In this document: positions 54,387-62,158 of the stretch, piece by piece | How the letters are laid out: the number at the start of each line of letters is the position of its first letter | Position numbering within the stretch: the first letter of the stretch is position 1 | NCBI RefSeq assembly: GCF_019443325.1 | Contig: NZ_CP080383.1 | Coordinates: 3,348,001-3,412,000 of the forward strand | Source: Cryobacterium sp. PAMC25264 | GTDB taxonomy: Bacteria; Actinomycetota; Actinomycetes; Actinomycetales; Microbacteriaceae | Reading direction: 5' to 3' | Length of the DNA stretch: 64,000 bases | Program-made: the position numbers and the translations under genes | Notes under the pieces: model-generated | What the model was told of the DNA's origin: nothing | Database searches by the model: none | What the model saw: the letters and a program-made list of their open reading frames with translations, nothing else

Positions 54387-55265
54387 ATGGCGGATGCAGC
54401 ACTGATCGGCAGGGTGACCGCACCCGATCTGCACGTGATGACCTTCAACATCCGTCGCCGGCTGCCCACCCTGCGACCGGGCAGCCCCGACCGGTGGGAC
54501 GGCCGCAAGGCACTGGTGGGGCGCCTGCTCACGACAGAGCAGCCCAGCCTGATCGGTGTGCAGGAGGCGCTGCCCGACCAGGTCGAGTTCCTCTCCGACG
54601 TCCTCGGGGCCGGCTATGACTGGGTGGGCCGAGGCCGGCACCCCGCCGGACACGACGAGCACAACCCGATCTTCTACGACTCCGCACGTCTGCACCTGAA
54701 CGAGTGGCGCCAGCACGCACTCTCGGACACTCCCAACGAGCACGGGTCACGCTCGTGGGGCAACCTCGTGCGACGCATCGCCGTGTCGGCCGCCTTCACC
54801 GACACCGCCACCGGGGCCTCCGTGCTGGCGATCAACACGCACTTCGACCACCTCTCCCGCCGCTCCCGGCTGCGCTCGGCCGGGTTCATCCTCACCCTGG
54901 TGCGCGACGCGTACCGCCTCGACCCCGCCACCACGGTCGCGGTCACCGGCGATCTCAACACCTCGGTGAACTCGGAGGTCTACCGTCGGTTGACCGCGCC
55001 GGGCCGGCTCCGGGACAGCTGGGCTGCGGCATCCGATCGGCTGACGCCGGAGTGGGGTACCTTCTCGAACTACCGGCAGCCGCGTCCGGGCGGCACCCGC
55101 ATCGACTTCGTCCTGGTGGGACCCGGCGTCGACGTGCTGAGCGCGGGCATCAACGCCGCCCGGTTCGACGGCCGAGCGGCGTCCGACCACGAACCAGTGC
55201 AGGCCGTGCTGCGCTCCGCGGCCGCCGCGGATCGACCCCACGCCGTTCGGCCCCACATCGACTAG
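54387..55265 (+). CDS. Endonuclease/exonuclease/phosphatase family protein
   Basis: 292-residue DNase I-like fold enzyme with all catalytic blocks: TFNIRRR (Asn), GVQEALPDQ (Glu), NTHFDHLS (His), VTGDLNTS (Asp/Asn) and SDHEPV (Asp/His). No signal peptide, so it is probably a cytoplasmic phosphodiesterase of unknown substrate. ATG at 54387 follows GTGGAGTG. It ends 10 nt before the membrane gene next to the rhodopsin. Confidence 0.9.
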   Translation: MADAALIGRVTAPDLHVMTFNIRRRLPTLRPGSPDRWDGRKALVGRLLTTEQPSLIGVQEALPDQVEFLSDVLGAGYDWVGRGRHPAGHDEHNPIFYDSARLHLNEWRQHALSDTPNEHGSRSWGNLVRRIAVSAAFTDTATGASVLAINTHFDHLSRRSRLRSAGFILTLVRDAYRLDPATTVAVTGDLNTSVNSEVYRRLTAPGRLRDSWAAASDRLTPEWGTFSNYRQPRPGGTRIDFVLVGPGVDVLSAGINAARFDGRAASDHEPVQAVLRSAAAADRPHAVRPHID

Positions 55266-55275
55266 TGCGCTGCCC

Positions 55276-55890
55276 ATGATCCAGACATTGCTTCGGCGCC
55301 CGTCGGGAATCGCAGAGACAACGGCCGATGTGCTGCGCTCGCTGGCCGTGGTGGGCATCGTCGTGGCGAGCGTCGGGTGGGGCCCGCTTTCCGGGGTGAG
55401 TCTGACCGTCGTGGCGGTGGGGATGCTGGTGCCGCGGCTGCTGGGGCTGCGGCCGAGCGTGGACATCGCGTTCGGTATCGTCGTGCTCGTGGCCGTGTGG
55501 AGCAGCGTCCTAGACATCTACATCACCACCCGCTGGTGGGATCTGCCGGTGCACTTCGTCACCAACGGCCTCTGCGCCGCGCTGCTCTACATCGTGCTGG
55601 TGCAGCTGCGGATCGTCGCCGACCCGGACACCCTGCCCCGGCCGATGCTGTCGACCGTCGTGGTGACCACGGCGCTCGGGCTCGGCCTCGGCGTGATCTG
55701 GGAGGTGTTCGAGTGGATCGGCCACACCTTCATCAACCAGGCCATTTTCGTGGGCTACACCGACTCGATCGGCGACTTGGTCTGGGGCGGCGCCGGGGCG
55801 CTCGTCGCCGGCTGCTGCATGACCTACCTCACCGACGGGGCCGTCAGCGTGACGACCCCGCACGACAGCCTCACCGACTCCGGGGCGTGA
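55276..55890 (+). CDS. DUF2238/YjdF-like membrane protein, paralogue 1
   Basis: 204 residues with five to six helices. Conserved acidic/aromatic blocks are WSSVLDIYITTRWWDLPVHF, WEVFEWIGHTFINQAIFVGY and DSIGDLVWGGAGALVAG. A close paralogue of the gene at 58644, with the same order of motifs and nearly the same length. The two flank the rhodopsin-MarR-PadR block. Function unknown; DUF2238 proteins are uncharacterised inner-membrane proteins. Converges with the rhodopsin gene. Confidence 0.8.
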   Translation: MIQTLLRRPSGIAETTADVLRSLAVVGIVVASVGWGPLSGVSLTVVAVGMLVPRLLGLRPSVDIAFGIVVLVAVWSSVLDIYITTRWWDLPVHFVTNGLCAALLYIVLVQLRIVADPDTLPRPMLSTVVVTTALGLGLGVIWEVFEWIGHTFINQAIFVGYTDSIGDLVWGGAGALVAGCCMTYLTDGAVSVTTPHDSLTDSGA

Positions 55891-55929
55891 CCGGCCGGTC
55901 GAACCGCCCCGGGCGGCGCATCCGCTCGT

Positions 55930-56745
55930 CTAGCTGCGCACCGGCTCTTCGTCGCGGGAGAGCTCGATACCGGCGAAGGTGGGGTCGTCGTCGAAGGACT
56001 TCATGCGGGCCACCTGGTAGATGATCAGCCCGTAGACGGCCTTGGCGAGGATGTCGGCCACGGAGTACCCCACCTGCTTGTAGACCCAGGCGTCGGATCC
56101 GGCGATGTTGAGCAGCGGCAGCAGGTAGGCGATCGGGTAGACGCCCCAGCTCAGCAGCAGCAGATAACGCAGCCGCCCCAGCGTGGCGCGCACGCTCTTC
56201 GGCTGCCGGTCGAGCGACTTGCTCAGCTGCACGAACAGAACGTAGAGGATGTAGAGGAACGGGATGGTGGACAACAGGCCGAACAGCCCGCGCACCCCGT
56301 TATCTCCGCTGATCTCACCCGGGTAGCCGAGGATGATCATGAGCGCGGCGGCCGGAACCAGCCCGCGCAAGAGCCGGGTCTGCACCGAGCGTGCGAGCGC
56401 CAGCACGGCGATCAGCTCCACAAGCAGCAGCGGCACGGTGAGCAACCAGTCCACGTACCGGTAGCCCTCGTTGAACCCCACACCGGCTGCCTGCGCGTAG
56501 TCGCCCTGCCCGCCGGCCGCCTCGGTGACGAACGCCGCCTTGAACGAGTCGAAGATGCGGAAGTAGTGATACGCGGCGATGCCGCAGACCACGATGGCCA
56601 CCGTGATCGCGGCCCGGTAGCGCGGCAGGATGCGAGGCAGGGAGATAAGCAGGAACACCGCGGTGAAGAGCTGCGCAGCAATCACCAGGGACAGGAAGTT
56701 GTAGACGGTGTCGTATTGCCCGGGGGACAGGATGTCGGGAATCAT
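55930..56745 (-). CDS. Actinorhodopsin, light-driven proton pump
   Basis: 271-residue, seven-helix type-1 microbial rhodopsin. The start NEGYRYVDWLLTVPLLLVEL places counter-ion Asp99, Thr103 and donor Glu110 (the DTE set of outward proton pumps), with Arg96 beside them and His60 in AYHYFRIF. The retinal Schiff-base Lys is Lys235 in VADILAKAVYG, with Asp231 four residues before. Leu107 at the tuning position predicts green absorption. The helix E region RGLFGLLSTIPF has a Gly where carotenoid-antenna rhodopsins have one. AAAGGAG precedes the ATG. No carotene-cleaving (blh/brp) gene is nearby, so retinal must come from a gene elsewhere or from outside. Confidence 0.95.
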   Translation of the reverse strand: MIPDILSPGQYDTVYNFLSLVIAAQLFTAVFLLISLPRILPRYRAAITVAIVVCGIAAYHYFRIFDSFKAAFVTEAAGGQGDYAQAAGVGFNEGYRYVDWLLTVPLLLVELIAVLALARSVQTRLLRGLVPAAALMIILGYPGEISGDNGVRGLFGLLSTIPFLYILYVLFVQLSKSLDRQPKSVRATLGRLRYLLLLSWGVYPIAYLLPLLNIAGSDAWVYKQVGYSVADILAKAVYGLIIYQVARMKSFDDDPTFAGIELSRDEEPVRS

Positions 56746-56759
56746 GATGCACTCCTTTG

Positions 56760-56891
56760 TGAGGAACTGCGTGAGTTATGTGAGGAACTGCGTGAGAGAA
56801 ACGGGTGCAGGAACAGGTGACAACCACCCGCAAAATGCGATGGCAGGATCATTGAACCGTTAAGTGACTTACTAAGTCAACTATTAAGTGA
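56760..56891. promoter_or_regulatory. Divergent rhodopsin/MarR control region
   Basis: Holds perfect palindrome TGACTTACTAAGTCA (56865-56879) and two TTAAGTGA boxes (56860 and 56884) spaced 24 bp, typical of MarR dimer operators. Nearer the rhodopsin start is a 16-bp direct repeat TGAGGAACTGCGTGAG at 56760 and 56781, two helical turns apart. These sites would let MarR control itself and the rhodopsin gene (inference). Confidence 0.65.
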
Positions 56892-56969
56892 ACTTCTTTG
56901 CCGGGAGTGTCGATAGACTGCTTTCACCCGCCGCGACCCAGCAGGCTCGCCGCTCCAGCCGGAGGAGAC

Positions 56970-57428
56970 ATGCACAATCCCGATCGGGCGTCGCACACGC
57001 TCACCGGCTTTCCGGCCGCAGCATCCGCTTTCGTCAGCGCCCTCGAGGGCAATCGGCGCCGAATCGCGGAGGACGCCGGCCTGTCCGGAACCGAGCTTCG
57101 CGCGCTGTTCCGGGTGGCCCAGGCCGTGAGCATCACGCCCAAGGATCTGGCCGCCCACCTCGGCCTCACAACTGGCGCCGTCACCGCGATCGCCCGGCGC
57201 CTCGTCGACGCCGGTTTCGTCACCCGCACCGACCATCCCGGCGACCGCCGCAGCCTCTACCTGGAGCTCACGCCGGACGGTCATGCGATCATGGGGCAGA
57301 TCCACCACGACTTCGCGGAGATGCTCTCGGACTCCACCTCGAGCCTGAGCGCCGACCAGCTGGCGGACTTCACCGCTGCGCTCACCTCGGTCGCTGCCGA
57401 GGTGCGCACCCGCTCCGGGCGCCCCTGA
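56970..57428 (+). CDS. MarR-family transcriptional regulator
   Basis: 152 residues. The winged helix is at about 52-105 (SITPKDLAAHLGLTTGAVTA ... RRLVDAGFVTRTDHPGDRR), with dimerisation helices at both ends. ATG at 56970 directly follows GGAGGAGAC. The gene is divergent from actinorhodopsin and faces a palindromic operator, so it may regulate rhodopsin expression; the inducing ligand is unknown. Confidence 0.9.
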   Translation: MHNPDRASHTLTGFPAAASAFVSALEGNRRRIAEDAGLSGTELRALFRVAQAVSITPKDLAAHLGLTTGAVTAIARRLVDAGFVTRTDHPGDRRSLYLELTPDGHAIMGQIHHDFAEMLSDSTSSLSADQLADFTAALTSVAAEVRTRSGRP

Positions 57429-57464
57429 CCCACCCTCCCGGAGTTCACCCATTGCCACGCGGTT

Positions 57465-57483
57465 ATATATCTGATAGATATAT
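57465..57483. promoter_or_regulatory. PadR-type operator
   Basis: Perfect dyad ATATATCT-GAT-AGATATAT just upstream of the PadR start, matching the AT-rich palindromes bound by PadR proteins. Autoregulation is likely. Confidence 0.7.
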
Positions 57484-57505
57484 GAAGGACAGAACGGAGC
57501 TGACG

Positions 57506-58060
57506 ATGTCGGTGTCAGATCAAACCCAGATGGCCGTGCTCGGTGGGCTCAGCCTTGCTCCGATGACCGGGTACGCCCTGCGGGAACAGATCCGCGACAC
57601 CCTCGGACAGTTCTGGTCCGAGAGCTTCGGTCAGATCTATCCCGCACTCACGCTCCTGGAACGCGACGGCCTGATCGAGCGCCGGGAGTCGCTGCGCTCC
57701 GGGTCGTCCATCTTCGCCGTGACACCCAGCGGAGTGCAGCGGCTGCGCGAGCTGCTGGCCGAGGCCCCTGCCCGGGAAAAGCCACGTAATGGCCTGTTGC
57801 TCCGGCTGTTCTTCGGGCGCCAGCTGGGCCCGGACGCATGCCGGCGCCTCGTGCAGGACGCCCGGAGTCGAGCCGAAGCCGAACTGGCCGGGCTGAGCGC
57901 CATCCGCGCCGAGGTCGAGGCCGACGACAGCGCGGATGCCCCCTACATCCTGCTCACGGTCATGGCCGGCGAGCACGCTGCCCGGGCCACCCTCGCCTGG
58001 GCCCACGACGCGTTGGACGTTCTCGACGGCCAGGCCACAGCCGCCCAGAGGTCGCAATGA
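57506..58060 (+). CDS. PadR-family transcriptional regulator
   Basis: 184-residue regulator. Winged helix PMTGYALREQIRDTLGQFW, YPALTLLERDGLIERRES (residues ~18-65) and a C-terminal Vir-type coiled dimerisation region with ~90 residues. ATG at 57506 follows CGGAGCTGACG; ATG at 57482 is inside the operator dyad and is rejected. It overlaps the next membrane gene (ATGA), the typical PadR-plus-membrane-protein layout. Confidence 0.9.
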   Translation: MSVSDQTQMAVLGGLSLAPMTGYALREQIRDTLGQFWSESFGQIYPALTLLERDGLIERRESLRSGSSIFAVTPSGVQRLRELLAEAPAREKPRNGLLLRLFFGRQLGPDACRRLVQDARSRAEAELAGLSAIRAEVEADDSADAPYILLTVMAGEHAARATLAWAHDALDVLDGQATAAQRSQ

Positions 58061-58447
58061 GCGCGGGCCTGGTGACGGGAGCGGCCCTGCTCTTCAGCGC
58101 GCTGATGGCCGGGCTGATCGTCTTCCAGACCGCGCTGATCGCCGGCGCCCGCTCGGCCACTTCGCTTGGGGAGGGCAGGACCGGGTGCTGCCCGTGCAGA
58201 AGCGGCTGGGCAGCGCCATCTCGATCGGGCTCTACCTCATCTTCGCGGTGCTGGTGCTGCAGCGGGCCGGCCTGGCCACCGTGCTGCCCTGGCCGGTGTG
58301 GTGGCCGTGGCGGTCTGGGTGCTGGCGGGGTACTTCGCGCTCGGGATCGTGATGAACGCGGCCTCCCGGTCGCGGCCGGAGCGGTGGACCATGGCGCCGC
58401 TCTGCGCGCTGCTCGCGGCGCTCACCGTGGTGGTCGCGCTGGGCTGA
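58057..58447 (+). pseudogene. Small membrane protein gene with two frameshifts
   Basis: Three successive frames give one plausible ~130-residue, four-helix membrane protein. SAGLVTGAALLFSALMAGLI is in frame one; PLGHFAWGGQDRVLPVQKRL and SAISIGLYLIFAVLVLQ are in the next; VVAVAVWVLAGYFALGIVMN to the stop is in the third. Each shift equals one missing base (one C in a CCC run near 58151, and one base near 58285). It is coupled to PadR. I do not recognise the family. Confidence 0.65.
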
Positions 58448-58643
58448 GCCCGGCGAGGTTCACCGCGAGGGACGAGCTGGTCGTGACTAATACGTTGATC
58501 GAGCTTGTCGAGATCCCGGGAGGCGAATGCGTTGGCGACATCACACAGGGGGCTCCATTCCGCGACATGGTCGACCTCGCCGTGCAGGCCGAGAACCCGG
58601 CGTGTTCAGGAAATTTCCGGGCCGGCCGGATTAGGGTTTTTTC

Positions 58644-59267
58644 ATGGGTTTCACCGCGCCGCAGCCGCCGAGTGGCGCCGCCGAGACGTTCGCCGACGCC
58701 CTCAGGGCTCTCGCACTCGTGGGAATCGTGGTTGCCGGGGTGGGCTGGGGGCCGGTAGCCGGGGTGAGCGTGTCTCTCGTGGCCGGCGGCATGGTGCTGT
58801 CCCGTCTGGCACAGGTGCGTCCGAGCGTCGACATCGCCTTCGGTGTGGTGCTGCTCGTGGCCGTGTGGAGCAGCGTGCTTGACCTCTATGTCACCGTGCG
58901 CTGGTGGGACATCCCCATGCATTTCCTCACGAACGGCCTCTGCGCCGTCCTGCTGTACCTCGTACTCGTGCGCCTCGGGGTGTTGTCCGACACCTCGGCC
59001 CTCCCCCGCCCCGTCGCATCCGCCGTGACCATGACCACGGCGCTCGGCTTCTCCCTCGGATTCGTGTGGGAGATTTTCGAGTGGCTCGGGCATACCTTCG
59101 TCGACGACGCCATCTATGTGGGCTACACCGACACCATCGGCGACCTCGTCTGGGGCGGTGCCGGCTCGATGCTCGCGGGCTTCACCCTGGTGTACCTCGC
59201 GGCGACGCCGCGGCGGCCGGCTGGCGACAGTTCTCCACACGCCGTCGAGGCACTCGAGCGGCGCTGA
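58644..59267 (+). CDS. DUF2238/YjdF-like membrane protein, paralogue 2
   Basis: 207 residues. Same motif order as the protein at 55276: WSSVLDLYVTVRWWDIPMHF, GLCAVLLYLVLV, WEIFEWLGHTFVDDAIYVGY and DTIGDLVWGGAGSMLAGF. No close ribosome binding site, but codon use is good. Upstream DNA (58448-58643) contains a GATCGAGCTTGTCGAGATC dyad of the intergenic repeat family. The duplication around the rhodopsin block suggests a locally duplicated membrane gene. Function unknown. Confidence 0.78.
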   Translation: MGFTAPQPPSGAAETFADALRALALVGIVVAGVGWGPVAGVSVSLVAGGMVLSRLAQVRPSVDIAFGVVLLVAVWSSVLDLYVTVRWWDIPMHFLTNGLCAVLLYLVLVRLGVLSDTSALPRPVASAVTMTTALGFSLGFVWEIFEWLGHTFVDDAIYVGYTDTIGDLVWGGAGSMLAGFTLVYLAATPRRPAGDSSPHAVEALERR

Positions 59268-59366
59268 ATCGCCGCGGCCGCGTCGGTTTGGTAGTCCGAG
59301 ACATGCCGGGGCACAGACCTGCAGTACGGTGAAACACATCCGCACGCCCCGTCGAGAGGTCACCGC

Positions 59367-60457
59367 ATGACCGGGTCCGCCGTCGTCACGCCGATCGCAC
59401 CGCGCCTCCAGGCCGACCGCTACCTCGTGCCCGATGTGGCGCGCGGCGTCGCGATCATGGCGATGCTCGTCGCGCACGCGGGGCCGGTCATGGCCACCCA
59501 ACCGGCCGCCACCCTCTTCCTGCAGGGGCAGCTCAATGACGTCGCCTCGCCGCTGTTCGCCACCACGATGGGCGCCGCGGCGGCGATCGTGCTGGCCAAG
59601 GCTGGAAACAGTCGCGGGGCGGTGCGTTCCGTACTCGTACAGAACATCATCCGCGGCGCCATCCTGGTGGGGCTGGGCCTGTGGCTGGCCAGTTGGGGCA
59701 GCTGGATCGCGGTCGTGTTGTCGTTTCTGGGCATCGTGCTCGCCATCGGCACTCCGCTGGTGCTGCTCCGCACCCGGGCGTTGATCGCCGCGTTGGCGGT
59801 GGTCCTGGTTTTGGGCGCCCCGCTCAACGACCTGATGCTGGCCGCCACCGGCCCGCTCATCACGGTGGGCGAGCGCACCCCGGCGAGCTTCCTGCTCGAG
59901 TGGGTCTTCCTCAGCCCGCACTACCGGGTGACCAACCTGCTGCCCTGGTTCCTGTTCGGTGCGCTGCTGTTCCGCATCCGTTTCGGCGGCCGCACCGCCG
60001 GGTGGGTGCTGCTGGCGATCGCCGTGCCCGCGTGGTTCGCCGACCCGCTGATCCGAAGCGTCACCGGAGCCGAGTTCAGCCCCACAGGCAGCTACCTCGA
60101 CACCCTGCACGACACCGGGCTGGTGCTGCTGGCGCTCGGCCTCATCATGCTGCTCAACTCGATCCGCCAGAGACCCGCCGCGACCGTCGTGCGCGCGGTC
60201 TTCCTGCCTCTACGGGCGATCGGCTCGATCTCGCTGTCGCTCTATGTGTTCCAGGTGGGGTGGTGGCGCTGATGTACAAGAACGGCATCCGCTTCGGCAG
60301 CACCGACCCGGTGGCTTGGCTGGTTCTCGTCGTGGGCGTGCCCATCGTAGGCATCCTCTGGTGGCGGTTCGTGGGCCGTGGGCCGATCGAATGGCTAATC
60401 GGCGTGGTCAGCGGCCGGTACCACCCCGGCTTCTTCCGGCGCCCGCGAGAACGGTGA
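59367..60457 (+). pseudogene. DUF418/acyltransferase-like membrane protein, one frameshift
   Basis: Polytopic protein with about ten helices. It starts YLVPDVARGVAIMAMLVAHA, the 'R-G-x-A-I' first helix of YeiB/DUF418-like and heparan-type acyltransferase families. Helices continue to SLSLYVFQVG; then ALMYKNGIRFGSTDPVAWL and the DUF418 end motif WWRFVGRGPIEWLIG lie in another frame. One missing G in the GGGG run near 60259 explains the break, giving ~363 residues. Confidence 0.78.
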
Positions 60458-60533
60458 AAGTGCCGCTTCACGGCGCTGATGTAGCCACCCCCTCGCTCTC
60501 GCGGAGCGTTATGGCGCGTGCTACCGTCGGGGC

Positions 60534-61016
60534 ATGACCCCGCAGGAGCTCGAGAATCTGGTGTGCCTGCGCCGCGCGCGTGACCTCATCGACCGGGACT
60601 ACGCCCAACCGCTGGACGTGCCCACCATCGCCCGGCGCGCGCTGATGTCGCCCGCGCATTTCTCCCGGCAGTTCCGTGCGGCCTACGGCGAAACGCCCTA
60701 CAACTACCTGATGACCCGCCGCATCGAGCGGGCGATGCAGCTGTTGCGGGCCGGTGCGACCGTGACGGATGCGTGCATGGCGGTCGGCTGCACCTCGCTC
60801 GGCTCGTTCAGTTCCCGGTTCACCGAGATCGTGGGCGAGAGCCCGAGCGCGTACCGCCGCCATGAGCACGGCGCGGTCAAGGCCATGCCGGCCTGTGTGG
60901 CGATGGCACACACGCGTCCGGCACGCACTGGCGCATCCGGCTCGTCGAGCGGTCCCGTGTCGAGCCGTCCCGCTTCGAGCAGGATCGAAGAAGCCGGCTG
61001 CGCGGCGGCGGCCTAA
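60534..61016 (+). CDS. AraC-family helix-turn-helix protein
   Basis: 160 residues consisting essentially of one AraC DNA-binding domain. First HTH RDYAQPLDVPTIARRALMS, second TVTDACMAVGCTSLGSFSSR with FTEIVGESPSAYR (~residues 20-110), then a Gly/Ser/Arg tail of ~50 residues. There is no ligand-binding domain, as in SoxS/MarA-like regulators. Ten nt upstream of a VOC gene, a frequent pairing in actinobacteria. Confidence 0.88.
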   Translation: MTPQELENLVCLRRARDLIDRDYAQPLDVPTIARRALMSPAHFSRQFRAAYGETPYNYLMTRRIERAMQLLRAGATVTDACMAVGCTSLGSFSSRFTEIVGESPSAYRRHEHGAVKAMPACVAMAHTRPARTGASGSSSGPVSSRPASSRIEEAGCAAAA

Positions 61017-61026
61017 AGTCGCCGGT

Positions 61027-61437
61027 ATGACAATCTCACTGCAGTACTGCAACATCACCGTGAACGACGTCGATGAGGCCATCGCCTTCTACAGCGGCGC
61101 CCTCGGCCTGCAGGTGCGAAGCGATGTGCCTTCGGGCAGGTACCGCTGGGTCACCCTGGGCAGCGACGCGCAGCCTGGGCTCGAGATCGTGCTCTCCGAA
61201 CCGCACGCCGGACGCTCGCCGGCCGACGGCGACGCGATGCAGGAGCTGCTCACCAAGGGCGTGCTGCCGATGCTCGTCTTCCGCTCCGACGACGTCGACG
61301 CGACCTTCGAGACCCTCCGCGCCTCGGGCGCCGAGGTGCTGCAGGAACCGATCGACCAGCCCTGGGGCCCGCGCGACTGCGCCTTCCGCGACCCGTCGGG
61401 CAACACCGTGCGCATCGCTCAGGCGCCGGCCGACTAG
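61027..61437 (+). CDS. VOC/glyoxalase-family protein
   Basis: 136 residues with two beta-alpha-beta-beta-beta modules. ITVNDVDEAIAFYSGALGL begins the first; FRSDDVDATFETLRASGAEV and CAFRDPSGNTVRIAQ (metal-ligand strand) form the second. Likely a bleomycin-resistance/dioxygenase-like protein of unknown substrate. Probably regulated with, or by, the AraC gene directly upstream. Confidence 0.88.
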   Translation: MTISLQYCNITVNDVDEAIAFYSGALGLQVRSDVPSGRYRWVTLGSDAQPGLEIVLSEPHAGRSPADGDAMQELLTKGVLPMLVFRSDDVDATFETLRASGAEVLQEPIDQPWGPRDCAFRDPSGNTVRIAQAPAD

Positions 61438-61459
61438 GCATCGCGCTGTCGGCGAGACC

Positions 61460-62104
61460 CTAGGCGTCGGCGGGCGGCGAGGACGGAACCCGGCGGTCGG
61501 CGAGGGCCGCCTGGTGCAGCGGCTCCAGCGCGGAGTCGAGGGCCGCTTCGAGCGGCCAGGCCGAGTGCATCGGCTGGCTGAGCACGAGCCCGCCCTGGAT
61601 GGCGGCGAGGATCACCACGGCAATGCGCTGGGGGTCGACCTCCCGGTCGATCTGACCGGCGGCCTGCATTTTTGTCACGCCCACTGCCAGCAAGTCCCGC
61701 CAGTCAGCCATGCTGGCGCCCAGGAATGCCTCCAGGTCGGGATCGGTCATGGCGGCCTGCGTGGCCAGCGACCCGATCGGGCACGCCCAGCGCCCCAGGC
61801 CCAGGTAGTACTCCACCAGGGCGGCACGCCACTGGTTCCAGGACTCCCAGGTGCTCAGGTCGTGGACGAATGGCTCCTGGGCCTCGAGGAGCTGCTGACC
61901 CTCCCAGGTTGCGACCTCGCGCACGAGCTCGGTCTTGCCGCCGGGAAAGTAGTGGAAGAGCTGGCTCTTGCTAGTGAGCGTGGCCGCACGCACGGTGTCC
62001 AGAGTGGTGCCGCCGATCCCCGCGGCGAGGATCTGCTCGCCGGTGGCCTCGATGATCCGCTGCCGAGTGGCCCGGCCGCGGGCTGTGATCTTCTTCTCCT
62101 CCAT
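61460..62104 (-). CDS. TetR-family transcriptional regulator
   Basis: 214 residues. HTH about 10-57 (RQRIIEATGEQILAAGIGGT ... SKSQLFHYFPGGKTELV), C-terminal ligand domain with CPIGSLATQAAMTDPDLEA, resembling the LmrA/YxaF-like group. ATG at 62104 follows GGAG-poor sequence. Divergent from an SDR gene, with a palindromic operator between, so it likely represses both. Confidence 0.92.
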   Translation of the reverse strand: MEEKKITARGRATRQRIIEATGEQILAAGIGGTTLDTVRAATLTSKSQLFHYFPGGKTELVREVATWEGQQLLEAQEPFVHDLSTWESWNQWRAALVEYYLGLGRWACPIGSLATQAAMTDPDLEAFLGASMADWRDLLAVGVTKMQAAGQIDREVDPQRIAVVILAAIQGGLVLSQPMHSAWPLEAALDSALEPLHQAALADRRVPSSPPADA

Positions 62105-62122
62105 TTTTCGATCGTAGCTCAC

Positions 62123-62138
62123 TGGACCGCTTGGTCCA
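62123..62138. promoter_or_regulatory. TetR operator between TetR and SDR genes
   Basis: Perfect palindrome TGGACC-GCTT-GGTCCA. A further half-site TGGACCAT (62153-62160) overlaps the SDR start codon. Confidence 0.75.
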
Positions 62139-62158
62139 TACTGTGGTACGAATGGACC

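Noticed and set aside
61073..62158. Long forward frame running from the VOC gene into the SDR
   Set aside because: The part before 62159 is out of frame with VOC and antisense to TetR; only the SDR portion is coding.
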